This document shows, in pieces, positions 35,821 to 44,723 of a DNA stretch of 64,000 nucleotides; the stretch's first letter is position 1, and every line of letters starts with the position of its first letter. Location: contig JAHHSJ010000002.1 of the NCBI GenBank assembly GCA_020025295.1, forward strand, positions 46,190 to 110,189, read 5' to 3'. The position numbers and the translations under genes were made by a program. Below the pieces are notes generated by a model. The model was given only the letters and a program-made list of their open reading frames with translations. It was not told where the DNA came from and made no database searches. The DNA is from Oscillospiraceae bacterium. GTDB lineage: Bacteria; Bacillota; Clostridia; Oscillospirales; Oscillospiraceae.

Positions 35821-37158
35821 ATGAAACGCTTATTCAGCTTTACTCTGGCGCTCACCCTGCTCTGCACGGTGATGCTTACCGGATGCGGCAGCCACCCCGG
35901 CACCACCGTGTCCAAAGAGGATGCCGTCGCTATCTCCGGCGGTACCTCCACCTCTGCCGCCTCGGAAGAGGCTCCGCTGCCGCAGCCCATCGCCCGTGTG
36001 CAGCAGTACGGCAGCGCCACCAGCATCGTCGCGCTGGACGCCCCCCTCAATGTCCGGGTGAATTACCCCACCGGCGACATCGAGGCTCTGGACACCGCTC
36101 TGGCGGACTGGGCCACCAACACCGCCGCCAACCTGCGGCTGGAGCTGGAGGACAGCAAGTCCACCTCCAACGCCATCTTCTCCGCCGGATACGATTCCTT
36201 CGAGGTCAAGGACCGCTTTGTCAGCGTCCACCTCTCCGGCTCTCTCTCCAGTTCCCACAACGCACCCCTCAAGCCTCTGTGCGCCACCTTCTCCGCCGAC
36301 CGCAAGACCGGCGAGATGCTCACCCTGTCCTCCCTGCTGGTGGACCCGGAGAGCGACGCACTGCTGCAGCTGGTGACGGATAAGGCCGCCGGTGCAGAGC
36401 TGGGCGAGGACCCCCTCAGCCAGTGGGTGCTTACGGAGGAAGGTATGCGCTTCTATCTGCCCGACCAGTCCTCGGTGGACCTCACCTACGAGGAGCTGTC
36501 CGGCGTGGTGCGTCTGCCCTCTCAGGTGAACACCGACGAGATCGACCCCAACAAGCCCATGGTGGCGCTCACCTTTGACGACGGCCCCTATTCCAAGGTC
36601 ACCGAGCGTCTGCTGGACCTGCTGGACCAGTACAACGCCAAGGCCACCTTCTTTGTGGTGGGCAACCGTGTTTCCACCTATGCCGACTCCTTGAAGCGTG
36701 CCGTGGAATCCGGTCACGAGATTGGCATCCACACTTGGGAGCATGCCTACCTCACCGGTCTGGACGAGGCCGGCATCATGCGCCAGATTGACCTGACGCA
36801 GCAGGCCTTGCAGGAGACCGCCGGATACACCAGCTCCGTCATCCGTCCTCCCGGCGGCAGGTTCAACGAGTTTGTCGGTGAAGTCGGCGCCAAGCACGGC
36901 TACTACTTCGCCAACTGGAGCGTGGATACCGAGGACTGGAAGTCCCGCAACGCCGACAGCGTCTATGAGCAGTGTATGTCGCAGGTGCGCAACGGCTCCA
37001 TCATCCTGAGCCACGACCTCTACCCCACCACTGCCGACGCCATGGAGCGAATCATCCCCGAGCTCATTGAGCAGGGCTATCAGCTGGTCACCGTGTCGGA
37101 GCTGCTCTCCTTCCGTGAGGGCGGCATCGTTCCCGGTCAGCTTTACCTCAGACAGTGA
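35821..37158 (+). CDS. polysaccharide deacetylase lipoprotein with N-terminal RsiV/PdaC-like domain
   Basis: NodB-domain enzymes remove N-acetyl groups from peptidoglycan or related glycans. The 445 residues start MKRLFSFTLALTLLCTVMLTGC with a lipobox, so the protein is tethered outside. Residues about 70-235 form an RsiV/DUF4163-like region. The NodB domain follows with VALTFDDGPYS (catalytic and metal Asp), HTWEHAYLTG (metal His pair), RPPGGRFNE and ILSHDLYPTT. All catalytic residues are present. The layout resembles Bacillus PdaC. Confidence 0.9.
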   Translation: MKRLFSFTLALTLLCTVMLTGCGSHPGTTVSKEDAVAISGGTSTSAASEEAPLPQPIARVQQYGSATSIVALDAPLNVRVNYPTGDIEALDTALADWATNTAANLRLELEDSKSTSNAIFSAGYDSFEVKDRFVSVHLSGSLSSSHNAPLKPLCATFSADRKTGEMLTLSSLLVDPESDALLQLVTDKAAGAELGEDPLSQWVLTEEGMRFYLPDQSSVDLTYEELSGVVRLPSQVNTDEIDPNKPMVALTFDDGPYSKVTERLLDLLDQYNAKATFFVVGNRVSTYADSLKRAVESGHEIGIHTWEHAYLTGLDEAGIMRQIDLTQQALQETAGYTSSVIRPPGGRFNEFVGEVGAKHGYYFANWSVDTEDWKSRNADSVYEQCMSQVRNGSIILSHDLYPTTADAMERIIPELIEQGYQLVTVSELLSFREGGIVPGQLYLRQ

Positions 37159-37162
37159 TTGC

Positions 37163-37200
37163 AAAAGGACCGTTTTCCCCAAGGAAAACGGTCCTTTTTT
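37163..37200 (+). terminator. terminator of the deacetylase gene
   Basis: AAAAGGACCGTTTTCC pairs with GGAAAACGGTCCTTTT, ending in T6. Confidence 0.93.
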
Positions 37201-37212
37201 GCTGCCGAATCG

Positions 37213-37250
37213 AAAAAACGCCTGCTGTTTTCCGAAAACAGCAGGCGTTT
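37213..37250 (-). terminator. terminator of the PatB-like gene
   Basis: AACGCCTGCTGTTTTC pairs with the complementary run up to 37250, with T6 on the minus strand. It stands back to back with the deacetylase terminator. Confidence 0.92.
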
Positions 37251-37266
37251 TGTGGGTTTTGTATTC

Positions 37267-38433
37267 TCAGCCCCGGATGGCCTTGCGGATACGCTCCAGC
37301 GCCTCCATCAGCACGCTTCTGGGACAGGCCAGATTGATGCGCCAGAAGTTCTCGCCACCCTTGCCGTAGGTTTCGCCCCGGTTCAGCCAGACCCGAGCCT
37401 TGTCCCGAAGCAGCACATCCTGCTCCTCGGTGGAAAGTCCCAGACCGCTGACATCCAGCCACGCCAGATACGTGCCTTCCAGCTCCGTCACCTTGATCTG
37501 CGGCAGCTCCTGCGCCATGAACTGGGTCAGCTTCTGATAGTTGCCCCAGAGGTAGCTCAGCAGCTCCTCCAGCCAGCTCTCGCCCTCCTCATAGACCGCA
37601 CGGCAGGCCGCCATGCCGAAGAGATTGACGCCGCCGGCGCCCTGACGCTCCAGCTCCTTGCGGAAGGTGTTGCGCAGCATGGCATCGGGAATGACGATGT
37701 TGGAGGTTTTCAGTCCTGCCAGATTGAAGGTCTTGCTGGGAGCGGTGCAGGAAATGGACTGCCGGGCATACACCTCGCCCAGACTCTGGAAGGGAATGTG
37801 GCGGTGATCGGCAAGGGCGAAGTCGCAGTGGATTTCATCCGCCACCACGAGGATGTTCCGCTCAAAGCACAGTCTGCCCAGCGTTCTCAGCTCTTGCTCC
37901 GTCCAGACTCGACCCACCGGGTTATGAGGAGAGCAGAGCAGGAACAGCTTGGGCTTTTCCTCGTCCAGCTTCCGCTCCAAGTCCTCAAAGTCGATCTCAT
38001 AGCGGCCGCCCTTGTTTTGCAGCACGCAGGCCACCACATGGCGGCCGTTGTCCTCCACCGCCTCGAAGAAGTGGTTGTACACCGGCAGGAACATGGCCAC
38101 GCCGTCCCCCGGCTTGGTGAAGGCCCGGACTGCGGTACACAGGGCAAACACCACGCCCGGCGTTTCCACCAGCCAATCCTCCTGAATCTCCCAGTCAAAC
38201 CGACGCCGGAACCAGCTCATCACCGCTTCGTGATAGCACTTGCCCGAGAAGGCATAGCCATAGATGCCCTGCTCCGCCATCTGGTGCAGAGCCTTGTCCA
38301 CGCACTCCGGTGCGGGGAAATCCATGTCCGCCACCCACAAAGGCAGGGTGTCCTCCGGCAGGCGCAGTTCAGGCACCAGATCATACTTAACGCAATCGGT
38401 ACCCCGACGGTCGATGATACGGTCAAAATTCAT
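37267..38433 (-). CDS. MalY/PatB-type pyridoxal-phosphate C-S lyase
   Basis: This group of class I/II aminotransferase-fold enzymes cleaves cystathionine or other cysteine S-conjugates, releasing a thiol, pyruvate and ammonia. The 388 residues open MNFDRIIDRRGTDCVKYDL, then LPLWVADMDFPAPECV. They carry CSPHNPVGRVW and ADEIHCDFAL, and the PLP-binding lysine in SKTFNLAGLKTSN. The MalY regulatory role cannot be judged. It probably shares a transcript with the NUDIX-PAP2-HD genes upstream (30-base gap). Confidence 0.93.
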   Translation of the reverse strand: MNFDRIIDRRGTDCVKYDLVPELRLPEDTLPLWVADMDFPAPECVDKALHQMAEQGIYGYAFSGKCYHEAVMSWFRRRFDWEIQEDWLVETPGVVFALCTAVRAFTKPGDGVAMFLPVYNHFFEAVEDNGRHVVACVLQNKGGRYEIDFEDLERKLDEEKPKLFLLCSPHNPVGRVWTEQELRTLGRLCFERNILVVADEIHCDFALADHRHIPFQSLGEVYARQSISCTAPSKTFNLAGLKTSNIVIPDAMLRNTFRKELERQGAGGVNLFGMAACRAVYEEGESWLEELLSYLWGNYQKLTQFMAQELPQIKVTELEGTYLAWLDVSGLGLSTEEQDVLLRDKARVWLNRGETYGKGGENFWRINLACPRSVLMEALERIRKAIRG

Positions 38434-38463
38434 AACTTGGGTCCTTCTTTCTATGCTTGGGTC

Positions 38464-39009
38464 TTACAAGGCTCCGGCACGCACCAGTGCCGCCGCCTTC
38501 AAAATGCCAATCTGGGTTTTTGCGTCGTGGATGCGGTTTTCCAGCACCATGGCCTCCAGCTGCTCCAGCGGAACCCGTTCCACCTCCAACAGCTCACCGT
38601 CATCCAGCTTCTGTTCACCAAACCCGGTGACCCGGCACGCCCAGAGGTAAATTTTCTCGGTGTCGTAGGCCGGTGTGGGGTACAGCACGCCCAAATCCAC
38701 ATACGCTTCCGCCGTCGTGCCGGTTTCTTCCTTCTGTTCCCGGCGCATGGCCTCAAAGGGGTCCTCCCCCGGTTCCAGCTTGCCTGCCGGCAGCTCCAGC
38801 AGGATTTCCATGGGAGCGTAGCGGAACTGACGCACCATCAGCACCTCATTGTGTTCGGTGAGGCACACCACTGACACGCCGCCGGGATGCTCCACCACTT
38901 CACGGCCACGGATCGAGCCGTCACCGATGCGGGCCTGATCCACCCGAAGGCCGACCACCCGGCCCTGAAAAATCCGCTCCGTGGACACCTGTTTTTCTTC
39001 TATAATCAT
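38464..39009 (-). CDS. NUDIX hydrolase, ADP-ribose pyrophosphatase type
   Basis: These enzymes cleave ADP-ribose to AMP and ribose 5-phosphate. The 181 residues carry the Nudix box as LPAGKLEPGEDPFEAMRREQ, followed by KEETGTTAE, matching GX5EX7REUXEEXGU apart from a lysine-for-leucine position. The N-terminal VSTERIFQGRVVGLRVD is typical of this subgroup. Twelve bases separate it from the PAP2 gene. Confidence 0.92.
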   Translation of the reverse strand: MIIEEKQVSTERIFQGRVVGLRVDQARIGDGSIRGREVVEHPGGVSVVCLTEHNEVLMVRQFRYAPMEILLELPAGKLEPGEDPFEAMRREQKEETGTTAEAYVDLGVLYPTPAYDTEKIYLWACRVTGFGEQKLDDGELLEVERVPLEQLEAMVLENRIHDAKTQIGILKAAALVRAGAL

Positions 39010-39021
39010 ATGTATCCTTCC

Positions 39022-39507
39022 TTACAACAGCCAATAACCCACCAGTCCGCTGCCGATGCCGCACAGAGCGCCCACCAGCACATCCCGGGGAAAATGCACA
39101 CCGCCGAGCACCCGCAGCACTGCCAGCACCACGCCCAGCAGGAGCAGGATGACGCCTATCCACGGCTGAATCCAGAGGTAGGTCACAGCGATGACGAACA
39201 TGGAAAACACATGGCGGCTGGGCATACTCTGCCCCTTGGTGTCCTTATGGATGATCGGGTCAATCTCCAGCGCCTCGTAAGGTCTGGGGGCATTGATCCA
39301 CCGGCGCACCAGCGTCACCGCCGCAAAGCTCACCCCGGGCACCAGTACGCACCGGAGCAGCCGGGGATCGCCCTTGAGGGCCAGCGCCAGCAGCAGCACC
39401 GGGTACAGCAGCCACCCCAGCCGGGTCAGCATCCGGTTCAGCGTTTCCACCAGTCCTTCCTTTCCTCGGAAGGGCCGGGTCCAGCGTCGATACTGCTCCG
39501 CCGTCAT
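39022..39507 (-). CDS. PAP2-family membrane phosphatase
   Basis: PAP2 enzymes dephosphorylate lipid phosphates such as undecaprenyl pyrophosphate or phosphatidic acid. The 161 residues have about five helices and the three catalytic motifs in order: KDTKGQSMPSRHVFSM (PSRH) and LGGVHFPRDVLVGAL (GxHFPxD), with an RPYEALE region upstream as the first motif. Its ATG overlaps the HD gene's stop (ATGA). Confidence 0.9.
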   Translation of the reverse strand: MTAEQYRRWTRPFRGKEGLVETLNRMLTRLGWLLYPVLLLALALKGDPRLLRCVLVPGVSFAAVTLVRRWINAPRPYEALEIDPIIHKDTKGQSMPSRHVFSMFVIAVTYLWIQPWIGVILLLLGVVLAVLRVLGGVHFPRDVLVGALCGIGSGLVGYWLL

Positions 39508-40091
39508 CCTTCCTCTTCCTTCTCCAGGAAGTAGGTCGCCTCCATGTCTGCCACCGACAGGCAGAAGGCCAGCGGATACATCTCAAAGGCATTGCCCACC
39601 TGACGGGCGTCCTCATTGCCGGAGAAGCCCATGTGATAGCGGATGGCAAAGGCCTCCTCCCGGCTCAGACGCAAAAAGCCGTTGACCACATAGACGCTCT
39701 TTTCCCCATGACCGTAGGGCATGGGGTCGTTAAAGTTATAGGTCGGGACCTGATTCCACTTGCCGTCCGGGCCCTTCACATTCCGCACGCCCCGCTGATA
39801 GCAGCCGATTTTGCACACATCGTGGAGCAGCGCCACGATTGCCAGCGTTTCCTCGGAATACTCCAGTCCGTACAGCTCCTGCACCCGTTCCCGGGTCACA
39901 TAGTCCTTCAGGCAGTAGTACACATTCAGGGAATGCTCACAGAGGCCCCCCTCGTGGGCGCTGTGGTAACGGGCAGAGGCCGGAGCCGTAAAAAAGTCGC
40001 TCTTATTGGTCAAATAGTCCAACAGAGCGTCGGCTCCGGGTCGGGTAATATGGGTTCGGAAGATCTGGATAAATTCTTCTTTTGCGCTCAT
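39504..40091 (-). CDS. HD-domain phosphohydrolase
   Basis: HD proteins hydrolyse phosphate esters, often of nucleotides, using metal held by histidines and an HD pair. The 195 residues show HSAHEGGLCEHSLNVY and IVALLHDVCKIGCYQRG, and a further YHMGFSGNED that probably completes the metal site. The exact substrate is unknown. It is first in the HD-PAP2-NUDIX set. Confidence 0.9.
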   Translation of the reverse strand: MSAKEEFIQIFRTHITRPGADALLDYLTNKSDFFTAPASARYHSAHEGGLCEHSLNVYYCLKDYVTRERVQELYGLEYSEETLAIVALLHDVCKIGCYQRGVRNVKGPDGKWNQVPTYNFNDPMPYGHGEKSVYVVNGFLRLSREEAFAIRYHMGFSGNEDARQVGNAFEMYPLAFCLSVADMEATYFLEKEEEG

Positions 40092-40177
40092 AACGCAGTC
40101 CTCCCAACAAAATCAAGATAGAGTCATTTTAACACACATCTCCCCTGCTCTTCAAGCACACACTTGTCCCGAATTAG

Positions 40178-40206
40178 TTGCAAAGGTGGTTTTCCGATGC
40201 TAAAAT
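40178..40206 (+). promoter_or_regulatory. promoter of def
   Basis: TTGCAA (40178-40183) and TAAAAT (40201-40206) are 17 bases apart. A leader of about 140 bases without an evident ORF follows. Confidence 0.65.
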
Positions 40207-40351
40207 AGGGGGAACGATTGCATTTTGACGGGGGTTTTCTCGGTGTAGCGCATTCTTGCGGTGGGCAAGCCCCTCATCGCCTTTCTCTCCCCAGTCCGCT
40301 CCCCGTGTGGGGCAGGACGCCTCCGTATGACTCGAAAGGAGTTTATCACGC

Positions 40352-40762
40352 ATGATTAAACCGATTTGCCGGGATGCTCTGCTGCTCTCCCGGCCTTCTT
40401 TGCCTTCCTCTGCCGCCGATCTCTCCGTGGCAAAGGATTTGCTGGACACCCTCCGGGCCAACAGCAGCGCCTGCGTCGGCATGGCCGCCAACATGATTGG
40501 CGTCAGCCGTCGGATCATCGCCATTTCCGTCGGGCTGGACTGCATGGTCATGCTCAACCCGGAAATTCTCTCCCGCTCCGGTGCCTACGAAGCTGAGGAG
40601 GGCTGCCTGTCCCTGCCCGGTCAGCGTCAGACCACCCGATACGAAACCATTGAGGTGAAATATCAGGACATCAAGATGGTCTGGCACACCCAGACCTTCT
40701 CTGGCTTCCCCGCCCAGATCATCCAGCACGAGGTGGACCACTGCAACGGCATCCTCATCTGA
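40352..40762 (+). CDS. def: peptide deformylase, short clostridial type
   Basis: Deformylase removes the formyl group from nascent N-terminal methionine. The 136 residues contain the motif II EEGCLSLPG and motif III QHEVDHCNG, which supply the three metal ligands (Cys, two His) and the catalytic glutamate. Motif I reads CVGMAANMIG where the canonical enzyme has GxGLAAxQ: the glutamine that stabilises the transition state is methionine here. I recall this CVGMAANMIG form from other clostridial short deformylases. AAAGGAG lies before the ATG. Confidence 0.88.
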   Translation: MIKPICRDALLLSRPSLPSSAADLSVAKDLLDTLRANSSACVGMAANMIGVSRRIIAISVGLDCMVMLNPEILSRSGAYEAEEGCLSLPGQRQTTRYETIEVKYQDIKMVWHTQTFSGFPAQIIQHEVDHCNGILI

Positions 40763-40769
40763 AGTGTGC

Positions 40770-40814
40770 AAAAAAACGCCCCCGAAGCGAGAAATCACTC
40801 GCTTCGGGGGCGTT
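40770..40814. terminator. bidirectional terminator between def and the cyuA-like gene
   Basis: AACGCCCCCGAAGCGAG pairs with CTCGCTTCGGGGGCGTT (40798-40814), with T6 or more on the minus strand. It ends both convergent genes. Confidence 0.93.
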
Positions 40815-40819
40815 GTGCG

Positions 40820-42094
40820 TTAGTTTTCCCCAATCATCAGTTGAATGATCTTCCGGTCGGTGGAACGCATACCCTCCCGGGCAAGTTTGCCCACCGCCTG
40901 AATGGTGTTTTCCACACCCTTGACCACAATGCCGTCACCGCCGTAAAACTGGCTGTCGTGCTGGTTCATCTGCATACCCAGCAGACCGGCCTCTACCGCC
41001 GAGGCGATCTTCGCCGCACAACTTGCCTTGGCTCCGTCACAGATCATGCCGGAGTTGATGGCAAGGGCATTCACGATGGTGTGGGCAATCTCGTCATACC
41101 GACCGCCGAACAGGTAGCAGATGCCGGCACCGGCTCCGCAGCCGGCACTGGTAGCTCCGCAGTAGGCGGACAGGCTGCCGATGCCGGTCTTGAGGTGGAT
41201 GGTCACCAGATTGGACACCACCAGCGCCCGGTACAGCTCCTCCTGCGTGGCCTTGCGCTCCTCGGCGTAGACGATCACCGGCAGAGATGCGGTCATGCCC
41301 TGATTGCCGCTGCCGGAATTGATGATGACCGGCATTTCACACCCGTTCATTCGGGCGTCGGAACCAGCCGCCGCCCAAGCCTTCGCCCGGTTCTCCACAC
41401 TGTCGCCATAGGACCGGAGCAGGATGCTGCCCACATTGGCCCCGTACTGTTCTTCCAGTCCCTGCTTGGCGATGGCGGTATTATAGTCGATCTGCCGCTG
41501 TAAGGTGGGCGCCACATCCTCGATGCGAACCTCCCCGGCAAAGTCCACAATGTCCTTCACCGTCAGCAGCATCCGGCTCTCCGGATGCTGGATCACTTCG
41601 TCGCTGAAGGGCAGATCCACCAGCAACTGATCGTTCTTCCGCACCGTCACCACATTGGTGTGGTGTCCCACGATGCGGACATAGGCTTCCTCCGTGCCGG
41701 CAAACACCGTCACCTGCAAATCAAAGGGGCAGTTGGAGTCGGACTCCTCAATGGTGATGGAAACCCGGTTCAAGTAGTCCGCCAGCGCCTCCAGCTGCTC
41801 CGGAGTGACCTCCGCCAGCACCTCCAGCTCCCGGCTGGCATTGCCGCAGCAGATACCGGCAGCCACCGCCGTCCGCATACCCTTCCGACCTCCGGTGTGG
41901 GGCACAATGACGCTCTTTACATTCTTTATAATGTTGCCGCTGACTCGCAGCACCACACGCTCCGGCTCTGCCCCCAGCGTTTCCCGGGCCAGCGCACCGG
42001 CATAGGCAATCGCAATGGGTTCTGTACAGCCCATCGCCGGCACCAGTTCCTCCCGGAGGATTTCCAGATAAGTGTCATACAGCTTCTGTTCCAT
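40820..42094 (-). CDS. cyuA: UPF0597 L-cysteine desulfidase-like protein
   Basis: CyuA-type enzymes (formerly YhaM, UPF0597) split L-cysteine into pyruvate, ammonia and sulfide using an Fe-S cluster. The 424 residues carry VPAMGCTEPIAIAYA with the conserved cysteine, VPHTGGRKGMRTAVAAG, INSGSGNQGMTASLP and CGATSAGCGAGAG, resembling serine-dehydratase alpha chains. AGAGGAG lies before the ATG. Its leader contains a promoter and then a terminator-like hairpin, so expression is probably controlled by attenuation. Confidence 0.87.
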   Translation of the reverse strand: MEQKLYDTYLEILREELVPAMGCTEPIAIAYAGALARETLGAEPERVVLRVSGNIIKNVKSVIVPHTGGRKGMRTAVAAGICCGNASRELEVLAEVTPEQLEALADYLNRVSITIEESDSNCPFDLQVTVFAGTEEAYVRIVGHHTNVVTVRKNDQLLVDLPFSDEVIQHPESRMLLTVKDIVDFAGEVRIEDVAPTLQRQIDYNTAIAKQGLEEQYGANVGSILLRSYGDSVENRAKAWAAAGSDARMNGCEMPVIINSGSGNQGMTASLPVIVYAEERKATQEELYRALVVSNLVTIHLKTGIGSLSAYCGATSAGCGAGAGICYLFGGRYDEIAHTIVNALAINSGMICDGAKASCAAKIASAVEAGLLGMQMNQHDSQFYGGDGIVVKGVENTIQAVGKLAREGMRSTDRKIIQLMIGEN

Positions 42095-42122
42095 ATTCCG
42101 CTCCTCTTGCTGGAATCAGCAC

Positions 42123-42164
42123 AAAAATGCCCGGGTCTGGATTCGTTCCAGCTCTGTGCCCGGG
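42123..42164 (-). terminator. terminator-like hairpin in the cyuA leader
   Basis: CCCGGG at 42130-42135 pairs with CCCGGG at 42159-42164, with CTGG/CCAG inside. T5 follows on the minus strand, 29 bases before the cyuA ATG. GCTGGAA in its arm (42146-42152) is also complementary to TTCCAGC next to the ribosome binding site (42109-42115), giving a possible alternative fold. Confidence 0.65.
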
Positions 42165-42183
42165 TTTTTCTTAGAATAGTATT

Positions 42184-42213
42184 AGTCTAGCCCGTCTGCA
42201 GCAGAATTGTCAA
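42184..42213 (-). promoter_or_regulatory. promoter of cyuA
   Basis: TTGACA (minus strand, 42208-42213) and TAGACT (42184-42189) are spaced 18 bases, placed between the upstream gene's terminator and the leader hairpin. Confidence 0.65.
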
Positions 42214-42247
42214 GCTTGCGTTCTAAAAAGATCATGTCAAATCCGGC

Positions 42248-42290
42248 AAAAAAAGCAGGCCTTCTTTCCCAAAACGGAACGAAGTCCTGC
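42248..42290 (-). terminator. terminator of the N-acyl-D-amino-acid deacylase gene
   Basis: GCAGGCCTTC (42255-42264) pairs with GAAGTCCTGC (42281-42290) with one mismatch, followed by T7 on the minus strand. Confidence 0.85.
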
Positions 42291-42300
42291 GGATAATTTC

Positions 42301-43884
42301 TTATAGCACCCGACCGCCGAAGTGGTCAGTAAACTCACCCCGGAACAGGGCAGGCTTACCCATGACAAACACGGTATCCATGCCGGCGGCCAGCCGATCC
42401 GGCTTCTGCCAGGTTCCGGTCTGGTGGATATCATTCAGATCAAACAGACACAGGTCCGCATCCGCCCCGGGGGCAATGCGCCCCTTTTGGCTCAATCCGA
42501 ACCGCTGGGCCGGAAGGCCGGTGACCTTATGCACCGCCTCTTCCACCGTCAGCACCCCCCGCTGCTTCACATAGTACTCCAGCAGGTGGGGAATATTGCC
42601 GTACACTCTAGGGTGCATCAACCCATTGGTAGGATAGGTCGCGTCGGAGATGACGCTGGACCAAGGCTGACGCAAAATCCGGTCAATGTCCGTCTCGCTG
42701 GCGATCCAGTCCACCATGGCCGGGGTACAATGCTCCTCCGCCAGCAGGTCAAAAAGGGCGTCATAAGGGTCTTTCCCCTGCTGCTGTGCAATCTCGGTAA
42801 TTGTACAGCCCTCAAAAGGCCGATTCTGTTCCAACCGCAGTGAGGTGGCCCGGATATGGTCAAAGCCTGCCAACAGCACAATATTTTCAAAGTCCGACCC
42901 GGTTTCCATCCGCTCCCGCATCCGACGGCGACTGTCCGCATCCCGAAGGGCCGCTGTGAGGGCATTCAGGCCGCCGGCCTGAACTTCCGGGGGCAGGGTG
43001 TGAATCAGCTGAGTGGAGCCGGCGGGGTAAGGATATACATCGCAGGTCACATCCAGTCCCTCATCCCGGGCAGACTGGATCAGCTCCAACATTTGTGGCA
43101 CCAAGCGGTCCCAGTTCCGAGTGCCGATGGCCTTCAGATGGCTGATCTCCACCGGAGTGCGCAGCTCCCGTGCCACAAGCAGCATTTCCTCCAGCGCTTC
43201 TACTACGCCGTCGCCTTCCTGCCGCATATGGACGGTGATGACCTTACCCGATCCCCGCAGGGGCTCCAGCGCACGGATGAGCCCCCTGGTGTCGTAAAAG
43301 CACTCCGGGGCATAGCCCAGGCCGAGACTGACTCCCAGAGCGCCGCCCTCCAGCGCCTGCTCCAGCAAACGGTGGATGGTGCGGTACTCCTCCTCGGTAG
43401 GCGTTCCCGGCGCAAAGCCGGCGGCACAACCTCGCACCGTGCCCATGCCCACCAGCATTCCGTTGTGGATGCGCTGGGGCACCATAGAAAGCTGACGGCG
43501 GTACTCTCCTAGGGTGGGGAAATCGCAGCCCTCCGGCATCTCCCCTACCACGGGCACCAGATAGTGCAAAATTGCTTCCCGGTTCGGCCCCTGCACCGGC
43601 GCCATGGAAAGGCCGCAGTTTCCGTTGACTACCAGTGTCAAGCCTTGGGCAAGCTCCGCCTTTCCGTAGTCCGACCGAAACGCCGCTCCGTCGCCGTGAC
43701 GATGGATGTCCAAAAAGCCGGGTGTCAGGTACTTTCCCCCGGCCTCGATCACCGTCTTCGCCGGGAAAGAGCCCAGCTCTCCCACCGCCGCAATCTGTGT
43801 CCCAGTCACCGCCACATCGGCCGTCTTTGCCGGCGCTCCAGTGCCATCAATCACTTGGGCTCCCAGAATCAAATAATCGTACAA
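42301..43884 (-). CDS. N-acyl-D-amino-acid deacylase / D-aminoacylase family amidohydrolase
   Basis: These zinc enzymes hydrolyse N-acyl-D-amino acids or related amides and hydantoin-like products. I choose a TTG start with GGAGG eight bases upstream, because the protein then opens (M)YDYLILGAQVIDGTGAP, the standard beginning, giving 527 residues. Motifs are TPGFLDIHRHGDGA, EISHLKAIGTRNWDRL, CDVYPYPAGSTQL and the late ISDATYPTNGLMHPR. D-aminoacylases often have DTHSHSD where this has DIHRHGD, which keeps the two histidines. It is the gene next to the catabolic island but has its own terminator. Confidence 0.87.
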   Translation of the reverse strand: MYDYLILGAQVIDGTGAPAKTADVAVTGTQIAAVGELGSFPAKTVIEAGGKYLTPGFLDIHRHGDGAAFRSDYGKAELAQGLTLVVNGNCGLSMAPVQGPNREAILHYLVPVVGEMPEGCDFPTLGEYRRQLSMVPQRIHNGMLVGMGTVRGCAAGFAPGTPTEEEYRTIHRLLEQALEGGALGVSLGLGYAPECFYDTRGLIRALEPLRGSGKVITVHMRQEGDGVVEALEEMLLVARELRTPVEISHLKAIGTRNWDRLVPQMLELIQSARDEGLDVTCDVYPYPAGSTQLIHTLPPEVQAGGLNALTAALRDADSRRRMRERMETGSDFENIVLLAGFDHIRATSLRLEQNRPFEGCTITEIAQQQGKDPYDALFDLLAEEHCTPAMVDWIASETDIDRILRQPWSSVISDATYPTNGLMHPRVYGNIPHLLEYYVKQRGVLTVEEAVHKVTGLPAQRFGLSQKGRIAPGADADLCLFDLNDIHQTGTWQKPDRLAAGMDTVFVMGKPALFRGEFTDHFGGRVL

Positions 43885-44024
43885 AGCAGTTACCTCCAAT
43901 CTCGTCCACAGGAGATCCAACGGGGCGGAATTTTGTCCTTTTCCCCCTTGAATTTCTGTTTTTCCTGTTCTATACTAATCGTAAGGTAACCAAAAACTTT
44001 TTTAGGTTTCAAAATTTTCGGCTT

Positions 44025-44672
44025 TTAGCCTTCCTTTTCACTCTTTGCTTCGTCAATGTAGCTGTAAAGGGTGTACTTGGAAATGCCGAAGTAGTTGCAC
44101 ACACGCTGTCCGGATTTGGTGATGAGAAAGGCACCGCTCTCGCTGAGGAAGCGGATGGCACGCACCTTGTCTTCCTTGGTCATCAGGCTCACCGGCTTGT
44201 CCACAATCTTCACCGCCTGGCGGATGAGGTCCTCCAACAGGTCGGTGACATTGTTGGTGATGGTTTCCGGCTCACGGGTGGGCTCCTTGGTCATGGTAAA
44301 GCTGTGGAGCACGCCCTCCACCGCCTTCATCATGGTAATGTCGTAGTTGATGGCGAAAATTGCCTCCGGCTTGCCCTCTTCATCCCGCAGGAAGATGGTG
44401 CTGGACTTCAGAATCTTGCCGTCCTCCGTCTTAGTGAGGTAGGCCAGACGATCCTCCAGTTTGGCAGGGTCCGCCTTCAGCGCTTCCCATACTACATGGG
44501 ACGGACCGTCGCCCATATGTCGTCCGGTCACATGCCCGTTCTCAATGGCGACAATGGAATTCTCCATTTCTCTGGACCGCAGATCGTGAACCACAACTTC
44601 ACAGTTTGTCCCGAATTGCTGGGCAATACCCTTGGCTAACTGGGCACAAAACTTCAATTCATTGGTTTCCAT
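44025..44672 (-). CDS. YheO-like PAS and helix-turn-helix regulator (copy 1)
   Basis: YheO/DauR-family proteins are transcription regulators with a PAS-like sensor and a C-terminal HTH. The 215 residues open ELKFCAQLAKGIAQQFGTNCEVVVHDLRS, which here spans residues about 5-33, then GPSHVVWEALK and ILKSSTIFLRDEEGKP. They end with the HTH segment YFGISKYTLYSYIDEA. It is divergent from ssnA, 171 bases apart, with AT-rich repeats between, so it is the likely local regulator. A paralogue sits at 54689-55333. Confidence 0.88.
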   Translation of the reverse strand: METNELKFCAQLAKGIAQQFGTNCEVVVHDLRSREMENSIVAIENGHVTGRHMGDGPSHVVWEALKADPAKLEDRLAYLTKTEDGKILKSSTIFLRDEEGKPEAIFAINYDITMMKAVEGVLHSFTMTKEPTREPETITNNVTDLLEDLIRQAVKIVDKPVSLMTKEDKVRAIRFLSESGAFLITKSGQRVCNYFGISKYTLYSYIDEAKSEKEG

Positions 44673-44723
44673 GATCCGAAAACTCCTTTCAAACGCGTAA
44701 TTTGTGCATCACTCTGTGAATCC

